In this document: positions 28,342-37,266 of the stretch, in pieces
How positions within the stretch are numbered: position 1 is the first letter of the stretch
Layout: every line of letters starts with the position of its first letter
From: an uncultured Chloroflexota bacterium
GTDB lineage: Bacteria > Chloroflexota > UBA11872 > UBA12225
DNA length: 40,588 nt
Reading direction: 5' to 3'
Assembly (NCBI GenBank): GCA_902805635.1
Contig: CADCTC010000207.1
Span: 1 to 40,588 of the forward strand
Program-made: the position numbers and the translations under genes
The notes under the pieces: generated by a model
Told to the model about the DNA's origin: nothing
Database searches by the model: none
Seen by the model: the letters and a program-made list of their open reading frames with translations, nothing else

Positions 28342-30977
28342 TACTTCAACACAGTGGACTTGATGTACTCTGCGTTCTTCTTCAGCCGCGCCGCGGTCAC
28401 CCGGTCCAGCCGCACAATAACTGGCTCGCCCCAACCAGCCCAGTCGTAGTTCCCATCTACGCGGCCCTCGGTGCGCAGCGCCAGCCGCACGCGCCGCCCG
28501 GCCCACGGCGTCAGGTCACCCAGCACGTCCACCCACCGACGTTGCTCGCCGAACGCGCGCGGATGTAGCCACTCGTCCAGGACAGTCGTGGGCGTCGCGC
28601 CGGACGCATCTACCGGCGTGACCGTCGCCACGAACCGCACGCCGTCTCCCAGTGGCGCCAGCCACATCGCCGGGTCCATCGCCAGCGCGGTCTGGAGGTA
28701 CCCATCCGCTGGCACGTCTACCTCGATGGCAATCTCAGAGAGCGGGTGTGCGTACAGCCAGCGTCGCGTAGTTGGGCCAACGTCGCGCAGCGGCCGGTCC
28801 TGCGCCAGGACCGCCAGCGGGCGAACCTGGACAAAAGGGTTTCCCGCCAGCGTCCCGCCTGCCGGCGAGGCGATCCCAGCCCGGCCCGCCAGCACGTCTT
28901 CGGCGATGCTGGTCGCTACGATGGCTGGACCGCCGCGCGGCGCGCGCAGCGGCGCCAGCAGGCGCGTGGCGCACAGCGCCACGGCGAATACCACCAGGCA
29001 CGCGGCTGCGCCCGACATCCAACCGCGCCTGCCCGGCGCGCGCCGCGCCTGCAGGCCCAGGTACGCCCCAATGCCTAACAGCGCTGCCAGTGAGATCGCC
29101 GCCGCCGCCAGCCGCGGCGCGTCGGGCCCGAAACGGATAGCCACCCGGTGCGCGCCGGGTGGCACGTCCACAAGGATGAAGCCCGGCTCGATCGCCTGTG
29201 ATTCGATGGCCGGCGCCGGTCGCAGCGCGACCGGCTGCCCGTCCACCCAGGCGCGCCAGCCAGGGAAATACAGCTGGTGGAAAGCGACGGTCCCGCCTCC
29301 GACAGCCGCCACCGTGGTGGCCACACCCGTCGTCCCGACGGATGCAGGTGCGCCGGCCGAGCCTGCGGTGGCGGCGGCCGTAGAGGACACCTCCACGTCC
29401 ACCACGGTCCACAGCCCGCCCCCCCACAACCCGCGCACCCCCACGTCCCCTGCCCACGGCAGCACGCGGCCGCCGGTCCACGATACCTCCGGGAACATGC
29501 GCCCAAAGAGCCAGAAACCTCGCGCCTCCCCCTCGTGCCACTCGACCCAATTGGCGGTCTTGGGCAGGAACTCGCCAGATTCGCCGTAGCTCCAGCTGCG
29601 CTCCTGGCGCTGCTGCCCGATGATCGCGTCCTCCGTCGCGCTGCGCGTGCGCTCCGGGTTGAAATGCAGGGGACGCAGCGCCCCGCCGCTCAGTGCTACG
29701 CATCCCGCAACCGTTAGGCCCACTGCCCATCCCGCGCGCGAGCCTCTGGGCCACAGCGCAACCACCGCCGCCAGCGCCAGCGAGACGCCGTAGCCGGTGA
29801 GACCAAGCAGGCGCATGGGGAACTGGAGCACCCGCACCGCCGCATACTGCTCCCACAGCGGCAGGACCCAATCGAACTGAAGCGCATACGTCGCCAGCGC
29901 AAGCATCAGTCCGAACACCAGCATGACCAGCCGCAAGGTGCTCACGCCCCTGGCGCGCCACGCCATAGCCACCGCCACCATCGCGATCAGCAGCGCCACC
30001 GCCTGCCACAAGCTCATCCTCGGCGCCCCGTAGATGCCGTGCGGGTACACCAGGTGCAGGTCGAAAGGCCAGCCGGGGACCCATGGGCTGCGCGACTGCA
30101 TCCCCCACGCCGCCTCCGCGTGGTAGCCCGGCCAGGTCAGGAACCAATTGCGGTAGTGCAGCGGCCCGCGCTGCATGCGCTCCACTTGTACCAGCGATGT
30201 CTCCAGCACCGCGGGCAGCCAGAAGAATGCCGAAAGCACTGTCCCCAGCGCCCCCCCGGCAGCTGCGAGCATCGCCGCTCGCCAGGAGCGGCGCCAGACC
30301 ATCAGGGCTCCGATCCACACCAGCGCAGCTACCGCCGCCAACAGCGCCGAGAGGTTGTGCGTCAGCAGCAGCGCCGCGCTCAGGGCAACCACCGCCCACC
30401 ACCAACGCTGCCCCGCCCGCCACGGCGCCCGAGACCGGGCAGCGTGCACCATCCACAGCCCGTGGCACGCCACCAGCAGCCACACCGCCAGCGCCAGGCC
30501 GATCACCTCCGGGAGCGCCCCGCGGTCGTATAGGTTCCCCTGGATAAGGTATGGCGCGTAGGCCACCGCCACGGCAGCCACCGCAGCGGCCGGGGGGTGC
30601 TGCAGCGTGCGCCAGGCCAGCGCAAACACCCCCACGATCGCCCCCAGCGCTCCAGCGGCGCCCGCGATCTGGAACGCGCTGAAGAGGTTTACGGCGGGCA
30701 GCGCCGCCAGCGCCAGCAGCACGTAATACGCGGCCGGGCTGTAGTAGTTGAGCGCGGGGTAGCCGTAGCCGCCCACGTGCTGCGGCAGCCAGCGCGGATA
30801 CCAGTTCCCCTCCCGCACCAGCGCAGCCAGCTGGATGGCCCGCGTCAGGTGCCCGTCGCCGTCGGGCAGCGCCCAGAGGTCGAGCCCTGGGTGCAAGAAG
30901 CGCCCCCAGGCGGGCAGCGTCAGCGCCAAGGCCACACCCAGCGAGGCAAGCAGCGATCGATGCACGCCGGTCTTCAC
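28338..30977 (-). CDS. Large polytopic membrane protein (PTPS-related/YfhO-like), paralogue of 31026-33941
   Basis: About 879 residues from GTG 30977. The open frame continues upstream across the divergent gene, so a longer start is unlikely. An N-terminal hydrophobic domain has [23 protein letters not shown] and repeated helices (about 12 in total). The C-terminal half is a soluble beta-rich part with [13 protein letters not shown] and [19 protein letters not shown] last pair of helices is followed by a domain that ends in [10 protein letters not shown]. The combination fits membrane proteins of the PF10131 '6-pyruvoyl-tetrahydropterin synthase related' or YfhO type, which are linked with surface glycan assembly. 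Enzymatic activity is unknown. It shares CTAG with the sigA stop and has a divergent promoter at 31014-31021. Confidence 0.7.
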
Positions 30978-31013
30978 CCTGAACGCTAGCCGCGCCCACG
31001 CAGTAGCAGCGTC

Positions 31014-31021
31014 GTTATACC
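31014..31021. promoter_or_regulatory. Bidirectional -10-like element between two paralogous membrane protein genes
   Basis: GTTATACC on the plus strand is GGTATAAC on the minus strand. TATAAC (minus) and GTTATA or TTATAC (plus) share the same bases. On the plus strand GTG 31026 begins 6 bases after GTTATA. On the minus strand the putative start GTG 30977 is 36 bases from the element. No -35 is clear in either direction. Confidence 0.4.
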
Positions 31022-31025
31022 CCAG

Positions 31026-33941
31026 GTGCCGCGTCGTGTCTGGCTGTTGGGGCTGTGCGCCGCACTGGCGACCACCGTGCCGGCGTGGCTGCCGTGGCTT
31101 GATCCCCAACTCAACTTCTGGCAGGGCAGCCCCGGCGTGGACGACGCCGAGCACCACCTCCTACGCCTCTACATGCTGGACTGGCTCGTCCGGCGCGGCG
31201 CCTGGTTCCCGCGCTGGGTGCCCGACCTCTTCCTCGGCTACGGCTACCCCATCTTCAACTTCTACGCCCCCGGCTGGTACTACGCCGCCCTGGTCCAGAA
31301 GGCGCTGCTCCGGCAGGACGTCTGGGACGCCTATCGCTCCATGGGCGTCACCGCCACGCTGCTGGGCGCGGCCGGCGCGTATACCCTGGTCGTCTCGATC
31401 TGGCGACGAGTCGTGCTCGGCATCTTCGCCGCCGTCTGCCTGGTCTACTTCCCCTATTCCTTCCAGGTAAACCTCTTCCGCCGCGGCGACGTGCCGGAGA
31501 TCCTGGCCCTGGCGCTGATCCCCTGGCTGCTCTACACCCTATGGCGTCTATGGGAGGCACACGGGCGCGCGGCTGTGGTGAGCTGGGTGCTCCTGGCCGC
31601 TGCCACCGGCGTCGCGGTGATCCTTACCCACAACCTCACCGCCCTGCTAGCCGCATTCATCGCCACCTCCTGGGTTGCCGGCTTGCTTGCCCTGAGAACG
31701 CCAATCAGAACCACCGTTCTCCCTGAGCTTGTCGAAGGGCGTGGTTCGACAAGGGCTCCCCTGAGCTTGCCGAAGGGCTCACCACGAACGGATGGAGTGC
31801 TAGGCACTCCTCACGTCACGCAGGGCGTCAAGCAGCGCCTGCCGCGCATCGTACTGGCGGGCGCGCTGGCGGTTGGGACCACGGCGTTCTTCTGGCTGCC
31901 GATCGCCGTGGAAGGGAGCGCCGTCCAGCTGGAATGGCTGCGCACCGAGGGGCTCAACTATCGCGTCTGGTTCGTGCGCTCGGACGGCACATCGTTCCGC
32001 GAAGAACACCCGGAGAACCGCCAGACCCGCTCCGGACTGATCGACACCAACCTCCACTATCCGCACCAGCTCGTCGCCCCACCCAAGGCCAGCCTTGGCC
32101 AGGCCACCGTCGGCGTGCTCGCGCTCGTTGTCTTGGCCGGCAGTCTTGCCGGGGCCATCCGCCGGGCGCCGTACTCCCTTCCCTATTGGAGCAGGGATGG
32201 TGCGCCAAGCACGCCCGACACCAATCCCGTTCGTGGTGAGCCCCTCCCCGTTCTCCCTGAGCTTGTCGAACCACGCCCTTCGACAAGCTCAGGGAGAACG
32301 GTACGAGAGTCAGGCTCTGCCCGCAGGTCAGTCCTCGCCGCGGCCCTGCTCGCCACCGCCGCGCTCGCGTGGTTCTTCACGCTCGCCGCCAGCGGGCCCG
32401 TGTGGGACGTCGTGTGGGTCATGTCATTCCTGCAATTTCCGTGGCGCTGGATGGGGCCATTCGGCATCTGCCTCGCGCTCGGCGCCTCCGGCGCCTTCGC
32501 GGCGCCACTCGCGCTGCTGGATCGCCTGTCGTTGCCCGCCCGCCGGATCGGCGTCGCTGCCGTCTGCCTCATGGCCGCTGCCGTCATGTTCAACAGCCTG
32601 GGTGTGCGCGAGTTCCCCATCTTGGACCCGCCGGAGCACCCTGACCGCGCAGTAGACGGCCGCCGCCTGCGCCGCGACGAGGTGGAGGACGCCCTGAGCA
32701 TGGGCACCACCTCCGGCCGCGAGTTCTTCCCCCGCGAGATGGTTCTGGCCACCTACACGCGTGGCGCGCCGCGCGGCGCGCAGGTCTTCGAGTTCATGTA
32801 CCCGGAGCTGGATTGGTCGGGCGGCCTTCTCCTCCCCTTGTCCGGCGACCTGCGCTTCATCGGCTGGCGCACCAGCCCCGTCTGGATTAGCGCGCGCGTC
32901 GCCAACGACTCTGCAACTCCCGCTACGCTCGGCATCCACCAGGCGCGCTTCCTGGGCTGGCGCGCCTGGATCGACGGCAAACCGGTGGAGATCGGCCTGT
33001 CCCCCTATATCGAACAGCAGCAGGCCAACCCAGGCTTCATGGTGCTCGCAGTCCCTCCCGGCGAGCACACAGTGGTGCTCGCCTTCGGCCCGACACCAGC
33101 CCGCCAGGCAGGTGTTGGGCTCACTCTGCTCACGATCGTCGCGTGCGTGGCCGGTAGCTGGGTTGCGCTCCGACCTGGCACCGGCTCGCGCCGCGCCCAA
33201 GCAGCCGGCGGCGCGGCGCTGGTGCTCACCGTGGCACTCGTCGCGCTCGTGGTATGGCGGACCGTCTCCCCCGCCATCCACCGCTTCGCCGCCCGGCCAC
33301 CAATCGCTCCCACAGTGGAAGGAACCGTCCTGCGCGTGCCCGGCCTCCGCGCGCCTGAAGCTGCCTTGCTGGTCAACCTGGCCGAAGCGGTCCGCACCGG
33401 CCAGGCGCGCGTCGCGTCCCCCGGCGGCGGGCGCCTCGGCGTCGATCCCTACGTGGACGTGCGCTACCAGACCGTGACCGACACCGACGCCCCTCTGCGC
33501 GGCGAGGCCGGCACCTCGCGACGGCAGTGGCTCTACCTGCACCCGCCCGCTGCCGTCAGCGTAGACGTGCAGCTGCCGGCGGGGCGCCAGGTGTGGTTCC
33601 AGACCGCCCTGGCGCTCAGTCCTGAGGCGTGGCTGACCGATATCGGCGACGGCGTGCGCTTCCAAGTGCTCGTCTCCACCCTCGACTCAGCCGGCGCCGA
33701 GACCGGCCAAACCACCGTCCTGGACGAGGAAGTGAACCCGCGCGCGCAGCGCAGCCACCGCCGCTGGTCGCCCGCCGCCGCCGATCTCTCGCGCTGGGCA
33801 GGCAGCACGGTGCGGGTCCGCTTGCAGACCCACCCGCGCACCGACCTGACCTACGACTGGTCCGGCTGGGCCAACCCGGTTATCTTCGTGCGCGAGACCG
33901 CCCGCGCCGAACCGATCACCCTGCGCCCCATCGAGCGCTAG
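31026..33941 (+). CDS. Large polytopic membrane protein (PTPS-related/YfhO-like) with in-frame repeat insertions
   Basis: This is a 971-residue protein with a leaderless GTG start. It is a paralogue of the divergent gene. The matching parts are WFPRWVPDLFLGYGYPIFNFYAP near residue 60, a long hydrophobic region, the loop FLGWRAWIDGKPVEI with GFMVLAVPPGEHTVVLAF, and the closing W-S-G-W-A-N-P-V-I-F. About 13 helices are visible. Two palindromic repeats were inserted at 31714-31791 (26 codons) and 32227-32301 (25 codons) without breaking the frame. They add peptides with V-L-P-E-L-V-E-G and V-L-P-E-L-V-E-P. Both fall in loops between predicted helices. The stop shares CTAG with the next, convergent gene. 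Function is inferred only as surface-polymer related. Confidence 0.72.
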   Translation: MPRRVWLLGLCAALATTVPAWLPWLDPQLNFWQGSPGVDDAEHHLLRLYMLDWLVRRGAWFPRWVPDLFLGYGYPIFNFYAPGWYYAALVQKALLRQDVWDAYRSMGVTATLLGAAGAYTLVVSIWRRVVLGIFAAVCLVYFPYSFQVNLFRRGDVPEILALALIPWLLYTLWRLWEAHGRAAVVSWVLLAAATGVAVILTHNLTALLAAFIATSWVAGLLALRTPIRTTVLPELVEGRGSTRAPLSLPKGSPRTDGVLGTPHVTQGVKQRLPRIVLAGALAVGTTAFFWLPIAVEGSAVQLEWLRTEGLNYRVWFVRSDGTSFREEHPENRQTRSGLIDTNLHYPHQLVAPPKASLGQATVGVLALVVLAGSLAGAIRRAPYSLPYWSRDGAPSTPDTNPVRGEPLPVLPELVEPRPSTSSGRTVRESGSARRSVLAAALLATAALAWFFTLAASGPVWDVVWVMSFLQFPWRWMGPFGICLALGASGAFAAPLALLDRLSLPARRIGVAAVCLMAAAVMFNSLGVREFPILDPPEHPDRAVDGRRLRRDEVEDALSMGTTSGREFFPREMVLATYTRGAPRGAQVFEFMYPELDWSGGLLLPLSGDLRFIGWRTSPVWISARVANDSATPATLGIHQARFLGWRAWIDGKPVEIGLSPYIEQQQANPGFMVLAVPPGEHTVVLAFGPTPARQAGVGLTLLTIVACVAGSWVALRPGTGSRRAQAAGGAALVLTVALVALVVWRTVSPAIHRFAARPPIAPTVEGTVLRVPGLRAPEAALLVNLAEAVRTGQARVASPGGGRLGVDPYVDVRYQTVTDTDAPLRGEAGTSRRQWLYLHPPAAVSVDVQLPAGRQVWFQTALALSPEAWLTDIGDGVRFQVLVSTLDSAGAETGQTTVLDEEVNPRAQRSHRRWSPAAADLSRWAGSTVRVRLQTHPRTDLTYDWSGWANPVIFVRETARAEPITLRPIER
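31714..31791. repeat. Palindromic repeat, copy 2 (78 bp, composite, in a coding region)
   Basis: It begins with the arm CCGTTCTCCCTGAGC and the loop GGGCGTGG, as in copy 1. A rearranged second half then contains an extra CCTGAGCTTGCCGAAGGG. It ends with the reverse arm CACCACGAACGG. The length of 78 bases is divisible by 3, so the host frame is kept. Confidence 0.85.
32227..32301. repeat. Palindromic repeat, copy 3 (75 bp, in a coding region)
   Basis: A 54-bp core (32248-32301) has perfectly matched 23-base arms around the loop CCACGCCC, which is the reverse complement of the loop in copy 2. A partial arm precedes it (32227-32243). The total of 75 bases is divisible by 3. Confidence 0.9.
33938..33941. 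other. CTAG shared by two convergent stop codons
   Basis: TAG at 33939-33941 ends the plus-strand membrane protein, and CTA at 33938-33940 is the stop of the minus-strand glycosyltransferase-like gene. It is the third such site in this window. Confidence 0.9.
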
Positions 33942-35614
33942 CGCGGCCGGTACAGGTAGTAATCCCCGAAGGTCGCGTCCAACCGGTAGGCGCTGTCGAT
34001 CGCCTCGATCATCGGGCGGCTCACCCGGAAGACGTGGTAGCCGGGGTCCTCGCCGATACGGAACCGGAGCACCACCACGCCAAATCGCGCGGCACGGAGC
34101 TCGTCCAACAGCGGACGCGGGTCCCACAAGCCGGCAGCGGCCAGCTGGTTGACCGACGACGGCTCGGCGTACACCCGCCGGCCCGTCGTCACGGTAAAGT
34201 TCATCTCCTCGGCAAAGATCTCGCCGGGGACCGCCGCGACGTACTCGTGCGCCCGGCGCGCCCACTCGTGCGACTGTGCGCTCGGCATCGGCATGTAGCG
34301 CGCGCGGTAGTAGTGGGTGAGCGCGTCGCCGTCAAGCGCCCACGGGTCCAGCCGCCACAGCGGCAGCCGCGGCACGCCAAGCCACTGCAGCACGGCCGCC
34401 GGACGGCCGTACAGCACTCCCCCCGCCTCGTACGCGTGCGGCGCGTGATGCAGCTGCTGCAGGCCGGTCAGCAGCCACACCGCCAGCACCATGTGCGCCA
34501 CGCCACGCGCGGTAGCGTCGCTACCTGCCGCTGCGCCTCCGGCCGCCGGCTGCCAGCGCCGCGCCAGCGACGCCACCACTTCAGGCACGCTGCCCACCGC
34601 GATACCCGTCGCCACGCAGAGTCCTGCCCAGAACTGGAGCAGGTAGTTCACGTTCGCTCCCAGCTTTCCCATGGTGAGCGCGGTAGCGCCGCCCGCCAGC
34701 AGGTACAGCAGCGCCACCGCGGTGCGGGAACGCGTCTCGCGCGCCAGCAGGGCCAGCGGCGCCAGCGCCGCAAACACGCCGGTCCAGTGCGAAAACCGCC
34801 AGAAGGGCCGCCAATAGGTGAGGAAATCACCAAGGCTCCACTGGTTGACGTTGGCGCCTACCACGTGCTGGGCGAAGCGCCCCCCGGTTGCCAGCTGCAG
34901 CGCGACGAATAGCGCCGCCCCGGCCGCGGCGTACAGACCGGCGACGCGCACCGCCAGCCGTGGCTGCGTCATCAGCAGATGGACATAACACGCAGCCGCG
35001 CCGGCCGCTTGGCTCTGGCGAGTGTACGCCGCCGCGACAAACAGCGGCACCGTCAGCCACAGTGCCCGCCGGCTACCGCGGCCCAGCCAACCGCCGGTGT
35101 AGGCCAGCACGCCCAGCAGCTCCAGCGCCAGCGCCAGCGTGTCCACGCGCTCCCAGGCCCCCCAGTTCCACACCGGCTGCCCGGCGAAAAACAGCAGTCC
35201 TGCCAGCGCCGCCCCCCGCGCACGGCCGCCCACCGCCCATGCGATACCGCCCACGCACGCTCCCGCCACCAGCGTGCACGCGACCGAGAGCAGCCGGCCG
35301 GTGAAGAACTGTGGCCCCGCCAGCGCCACCCAAACGGCGGACACCACCGCGTACAGCGGTGTGTAGTTGTCCACCATGTATGGCGGCCGGTGGAAGTCGG
35401 CATACAGCGGCTGCAGGCGCGCCACCCGCCAGGCGCGGTCCAGCTCGGCCATCTCGCCGTAGTCGATCTGATACGGGAACGACGCCGTGGCCCAGGCGTG
35501 CCCCATGAAGCCCCAGAAATAGATCAACAGGATGCCGAACGCCGGCAGATACAGCAGCGCCACGCTGCGGGCGGCCAGCCGGTTGAGCGCAGCGCGGTTC
35601 AGAAGGAGATTCAT
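33938..35614 (-). CDS. GT-C/ArnT-like polytopic membrane protein (probable glycosyltransferase)
   Basis: This is a 558-residue protein starting at ATG 35614. After a short basic N-terminus (MNLLLNRAALNRL) there is a first helix (LLYLPAFGILLIYFW). The loop ASFPYQIDYGEMAELDRAW then has the Asp/Glu-rich pattern of GT-C transferases, which act on polyprenyl-phosphate sugars outside the membrane. About ten further helices follow, then a soluble C-terminal domain of about 170 residues. The loop motif suggests a GT39/83 (PMT/ArnT)-like enzyme, but the acceptor is unknown. It is convergent with the PTPS-related paralogue and divergent from the lipoprotein gene, so the three large genes form one surface-glycan island by inference. 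Confidence 0.7.
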   Translation of the reverse strand: MNLLLNRAALNRLAARSVALLYLPAFGILLIYFWGFMGHAWATASFPYQIDYGEMAELDRAWRVARLQPLYADFHRPPYMVDNYTPLYAVVSAVWVALAGPQFFTGRLLSVACTLVAGACVGGIAWAVGGRARGAALAGLLFFAGQPVWNWGAWERVDTLALALELLGVLAYTGGWLGRGSRRALWLTVPLFVAAAYTRQSQAAGAAACYVHLLMTQPRLAVRVAGLYAAAGAALFVALQLATGGRFAQHVVGANVNQWSLGDFLTYWRPFWRFSHWTGVFAALAPLALLARETRSRTAVALLYLLAGGATALTMGKLGANVNYLLQFWAGLCVATGIAVGSVPEVVASLARRWQPAAGGAAAGSDATARGVAHMVLAVWLLTGLQQLHHAPHAYEAGGVLYGRPAAVLQWLGVPRLPLWRLDPWALDGDALTHYYRARYMPMPSAQSHEWARRAHEYVAAVPGEIFAEEMNFTVTTGRRVYAEPSSVNQLAAAGLWDPRPLLDELRAARFGVVVLRFRIGEDPGYHVFRVSRPMIEAIDSAYRLDATFGDYYLYRPR

Positions 35615-35640
35615 ACGATGCGCGATTCACGATTTGCGCG

Positions 35641-35646
35641 TAGAAT
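35641..35646 (+). promoter_or_regulatory. -10 element TAGAAT upstream of the lipoprotein gene
   Basis: TAGAAT lies 73 bases before ATG 35719. GGAGGG at 35704-35709 is a good ribosome site, 9 bases before the ATG, so this mRNA has a leader, unlike many others here. No -35 is evident. Confidence 0.45.
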
Positions 35647-35718
35647 GGCGCTGCACGGGCGCCGCCGCTCTAGAGGGAGTGATTATCGCTTCGCCCATGC
35701 GCCGGAGGGAATACAGAC

Positions 35719-37098
35719 ATGCTTGGGACAACCGCAGACTATCAACCCCCGCGTGCTGCCACTCGCCGCTGGATGCTCGGCGTGGGCGCCACCGCCGCCA
35801 CCTTGCTTGCCGCCGCGTGCGGCGGGCCGGCCGGATCCACGGGGGCAGGGAACGCACCAGCCGCGTCGAAAGTGCCTGCCAAGCTCCGCGTGCTCGCGCG
35901 TACGCCACAAGAAGAGGACGCTCTCAACGCGCAGTTGCCCGCCTTCACGAAGCAGTTCTCCCACATCACCGTAGAGCCTGAGTTCGTGGCCGGCGGCGAC
36001 ATGATCGTCAAGCAGCAGACCATGGCTGCCAGTGACACCATGCCGGACAACGCCCACTCCTACGTCGGGACGCAGAGCTACCACCAGTTCGCCATCACCA
36101 GCGCCTACCGCGCGATAGACGACCTGATCGCCCGCGACAAGGTGGACCTCAAGCAGTGGTTCCCTGAGTTGGTCGAGATCATGAAGATCGACGGCAAGAT
36201 GTACGGCCTGCCCTTCAAGGGCCAGGTGCTCGGCGCCGGCTTCTTCTACAACCAATCACTGTTCGATAAGCGCGGTATTGCCCCGCCTAACGACAGCTGG
36301 ACCATGGACGACTTGGTCAAGGCGGCCGTGCAGCTCACCGAGCGCCAGGGCAGCGAGATCACGCAGTGGGGCTACGCTGTCGCCACCTGGGGCGGCGAGA
36401 ACCTCCAGTCGCACCTGCGCGCCTTCAATGGAGACACCTACTCCAAGGACGGCAAGAAGTCCACGCTGGACACGGCGCAGGCGCTGGAGACGTTCCAGTG
36501 GTACGAGAACCTGTTCCAGCGCGAGCGCGTCATGTCGCCCAACGCCCCGGCGATCGCCAACTTCGTCGAGGGCAAGGTGGCCATGATTGGGCGCACCTAC
36601 TTCAACTTCAAGACGAGCGAATTGCTGCCCAAGGTCCAGGGTAGATTCAAGTGGGACGGCGCCATGATGCCCAAGCACGCCAAGACGGGCAAGCGCGGCG
36701 GCATGTTCTCCGGCGACGCGCACGCCATCTCCAAGTCCGGCAAGACTCCGGACGCGGCGTTTGAGCTGTGCAAGTTCCTCTGCGGTAAGGAGTTCGGCGT
36801 GGCGCTTGGCCTCCAGAAGCGCGGCTCCACCACCCTGGGCGGCCGTCCCGACGTGTACGCCGACGAGCGCATCCTGAACCACCCGGACCTGTCCAAGCAG
36901 ATGCAGCAGGCGCAGCTCAAGAGCCTGCAGGAGATCAAGGAGCCCTACTCCGGGCCGGCCAACTTCAAGGCGCCGGACATCGAGCGGGTGCGCGACCCTG
37001 AGCTGACCAAGATCACCACCGGCGAAGCCAAGGCCGAAGCCGGCTTCTTGCGCAACCTCAATACCCAGCTCCAGGCCGTCCTCGACCTGCCGCGCTAA
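35719..37098 (+). CDS. ABC transporter sugar-binding lipoprotein
   Basis: This is a 459-residue extracellular solute-binding protein (family 1 type). The N-terminus is twin-arginine-like (ATRRWMLGVGATAATLL) with a lipobox LAAAC whose Cys34 would be lipidated by Lgt. The mature part has the two-lobed fold, with AFTKQFSHITVE, WGYAVATWGGENLQS, GKKSTLDTAQALETFQWYENLF, EGKVAMIGRTYF and FSGDAHAISKSGKTPDAA, as in carbohydrate-binding proteins. It delivers a sugar to permeases that are not present here: the next feature is a tRNA and then an integrated element. The ligand is unknown. Confidence 0.9.
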   Translation: MLGTTADYQPPRAATRRWMLGVGATAATLLAAACGGPAGSTGAGNAPAASKVPAKLRVLARTPQEEDALNAQLPAFTKQFSHITVEPEFVAGGDMIVKQQTMAASDTMPDNAHSYVGTQSYHQFAITSAYRAIDDLIARDKVDLKQWFPELVEIMKIDGKMYGLPFKGQVLGAGFFYNQSLFDKRGIAPPNDSWTMDDLVKAAVQLTERQGSEITQWGYAVATWGGENLQSHLRAFNGDTYSKDGKKSTLDTAQALETFQWYENLFQRERVMSPNAPAIANFVEGKVAMIGRTYFNFKTSELLPKVQGRFKWDGAMMPKHAKTGKRGGMFSGDAHAISKSGKTPDAAFELCKFLCGKEFGVALGLQKRGSTTLGGRPDVYADERILNHPDLSKQMQQAQLKSLQEIKEPYSGPANFKAPDIERVRDPELTKITTGEAKAEAGFLRNLNTQLQAVLDLPR

Positions 37099-37109
37099 CC
37101 TCTTGAACC

Positions 37110-37152
37110 CCGCGGCGGTGTCCCGGCCAGACGTGCCGTACCGCCGCCGCGG
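37110..37152 (+). terminator. Stem-loop between the lipoprotein gene and tRNA-Asn
   Basis: CCGCGGCGGT (37110-37119) pairs with ACCGCCGCCGCGG (37140-37152), one extra CCG bulging. It is GC-rich and not directly followed by a T-run. It could end or stabilise the lipoprotein transcript. Confidence 0.35.
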
Positions 37153-37174
37153 CCGGCCTGCTCGCCCCCTTTGC

Positions 37175-37180
37175 TACACT
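37175..37180 (+). promoter_or_regulatory. -10 element TACACT of the tRNA gene
   Basis: TACACT lies 11 bases before the first tRNA base. No good -35 is seen. Confidence 0.4.
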
Positions 37181-37191
37181 TTTTGGGTCCT

Positions 37192-37266
37192 TCCCCGATA
37201 GCTCAACGGTAGAGCGTCCGGCTGTTAACCGGTAGGTTGTTGGTTCGAATCCAGCTCGGGGAGCCA
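37192..37266 (+). tRNA. tRNA-Asn (GTT), CCA encoded
   Basis: The acceptor stem is TCCCCGA paired with TCGGGGA, followed by G and an encoded CCA. The D arm is GCTC-AACGGTA-GAGC. The anticodon loop is CTGTTAA, which gives anticodon GTT (Asn). The T loop is TTCGAAT, with stem GTTGG/CCAGC. The stem pair at the top of the anticodon arm is T-T, a mismatch. The gene is the likely insertion site of the element to its right. Confidence 0.93.

Noticed and set aside
28735..30999. 754-codon frame overlapping the PTPS-related gene on the same strand
   Set aside because: Gly/Arg/Ala-rich frame-shifted shadow; the 28338-30977 frame has membrane helices and motifs shared with its paralogue.
30978..31157. 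Extension of the minus-strand membrane protein upstream of 30977
   Set aside because: It would run antisense over the start of the divergent gene and has no hydrophobic or family sequence; GTG 30977 starts just before the first helix.
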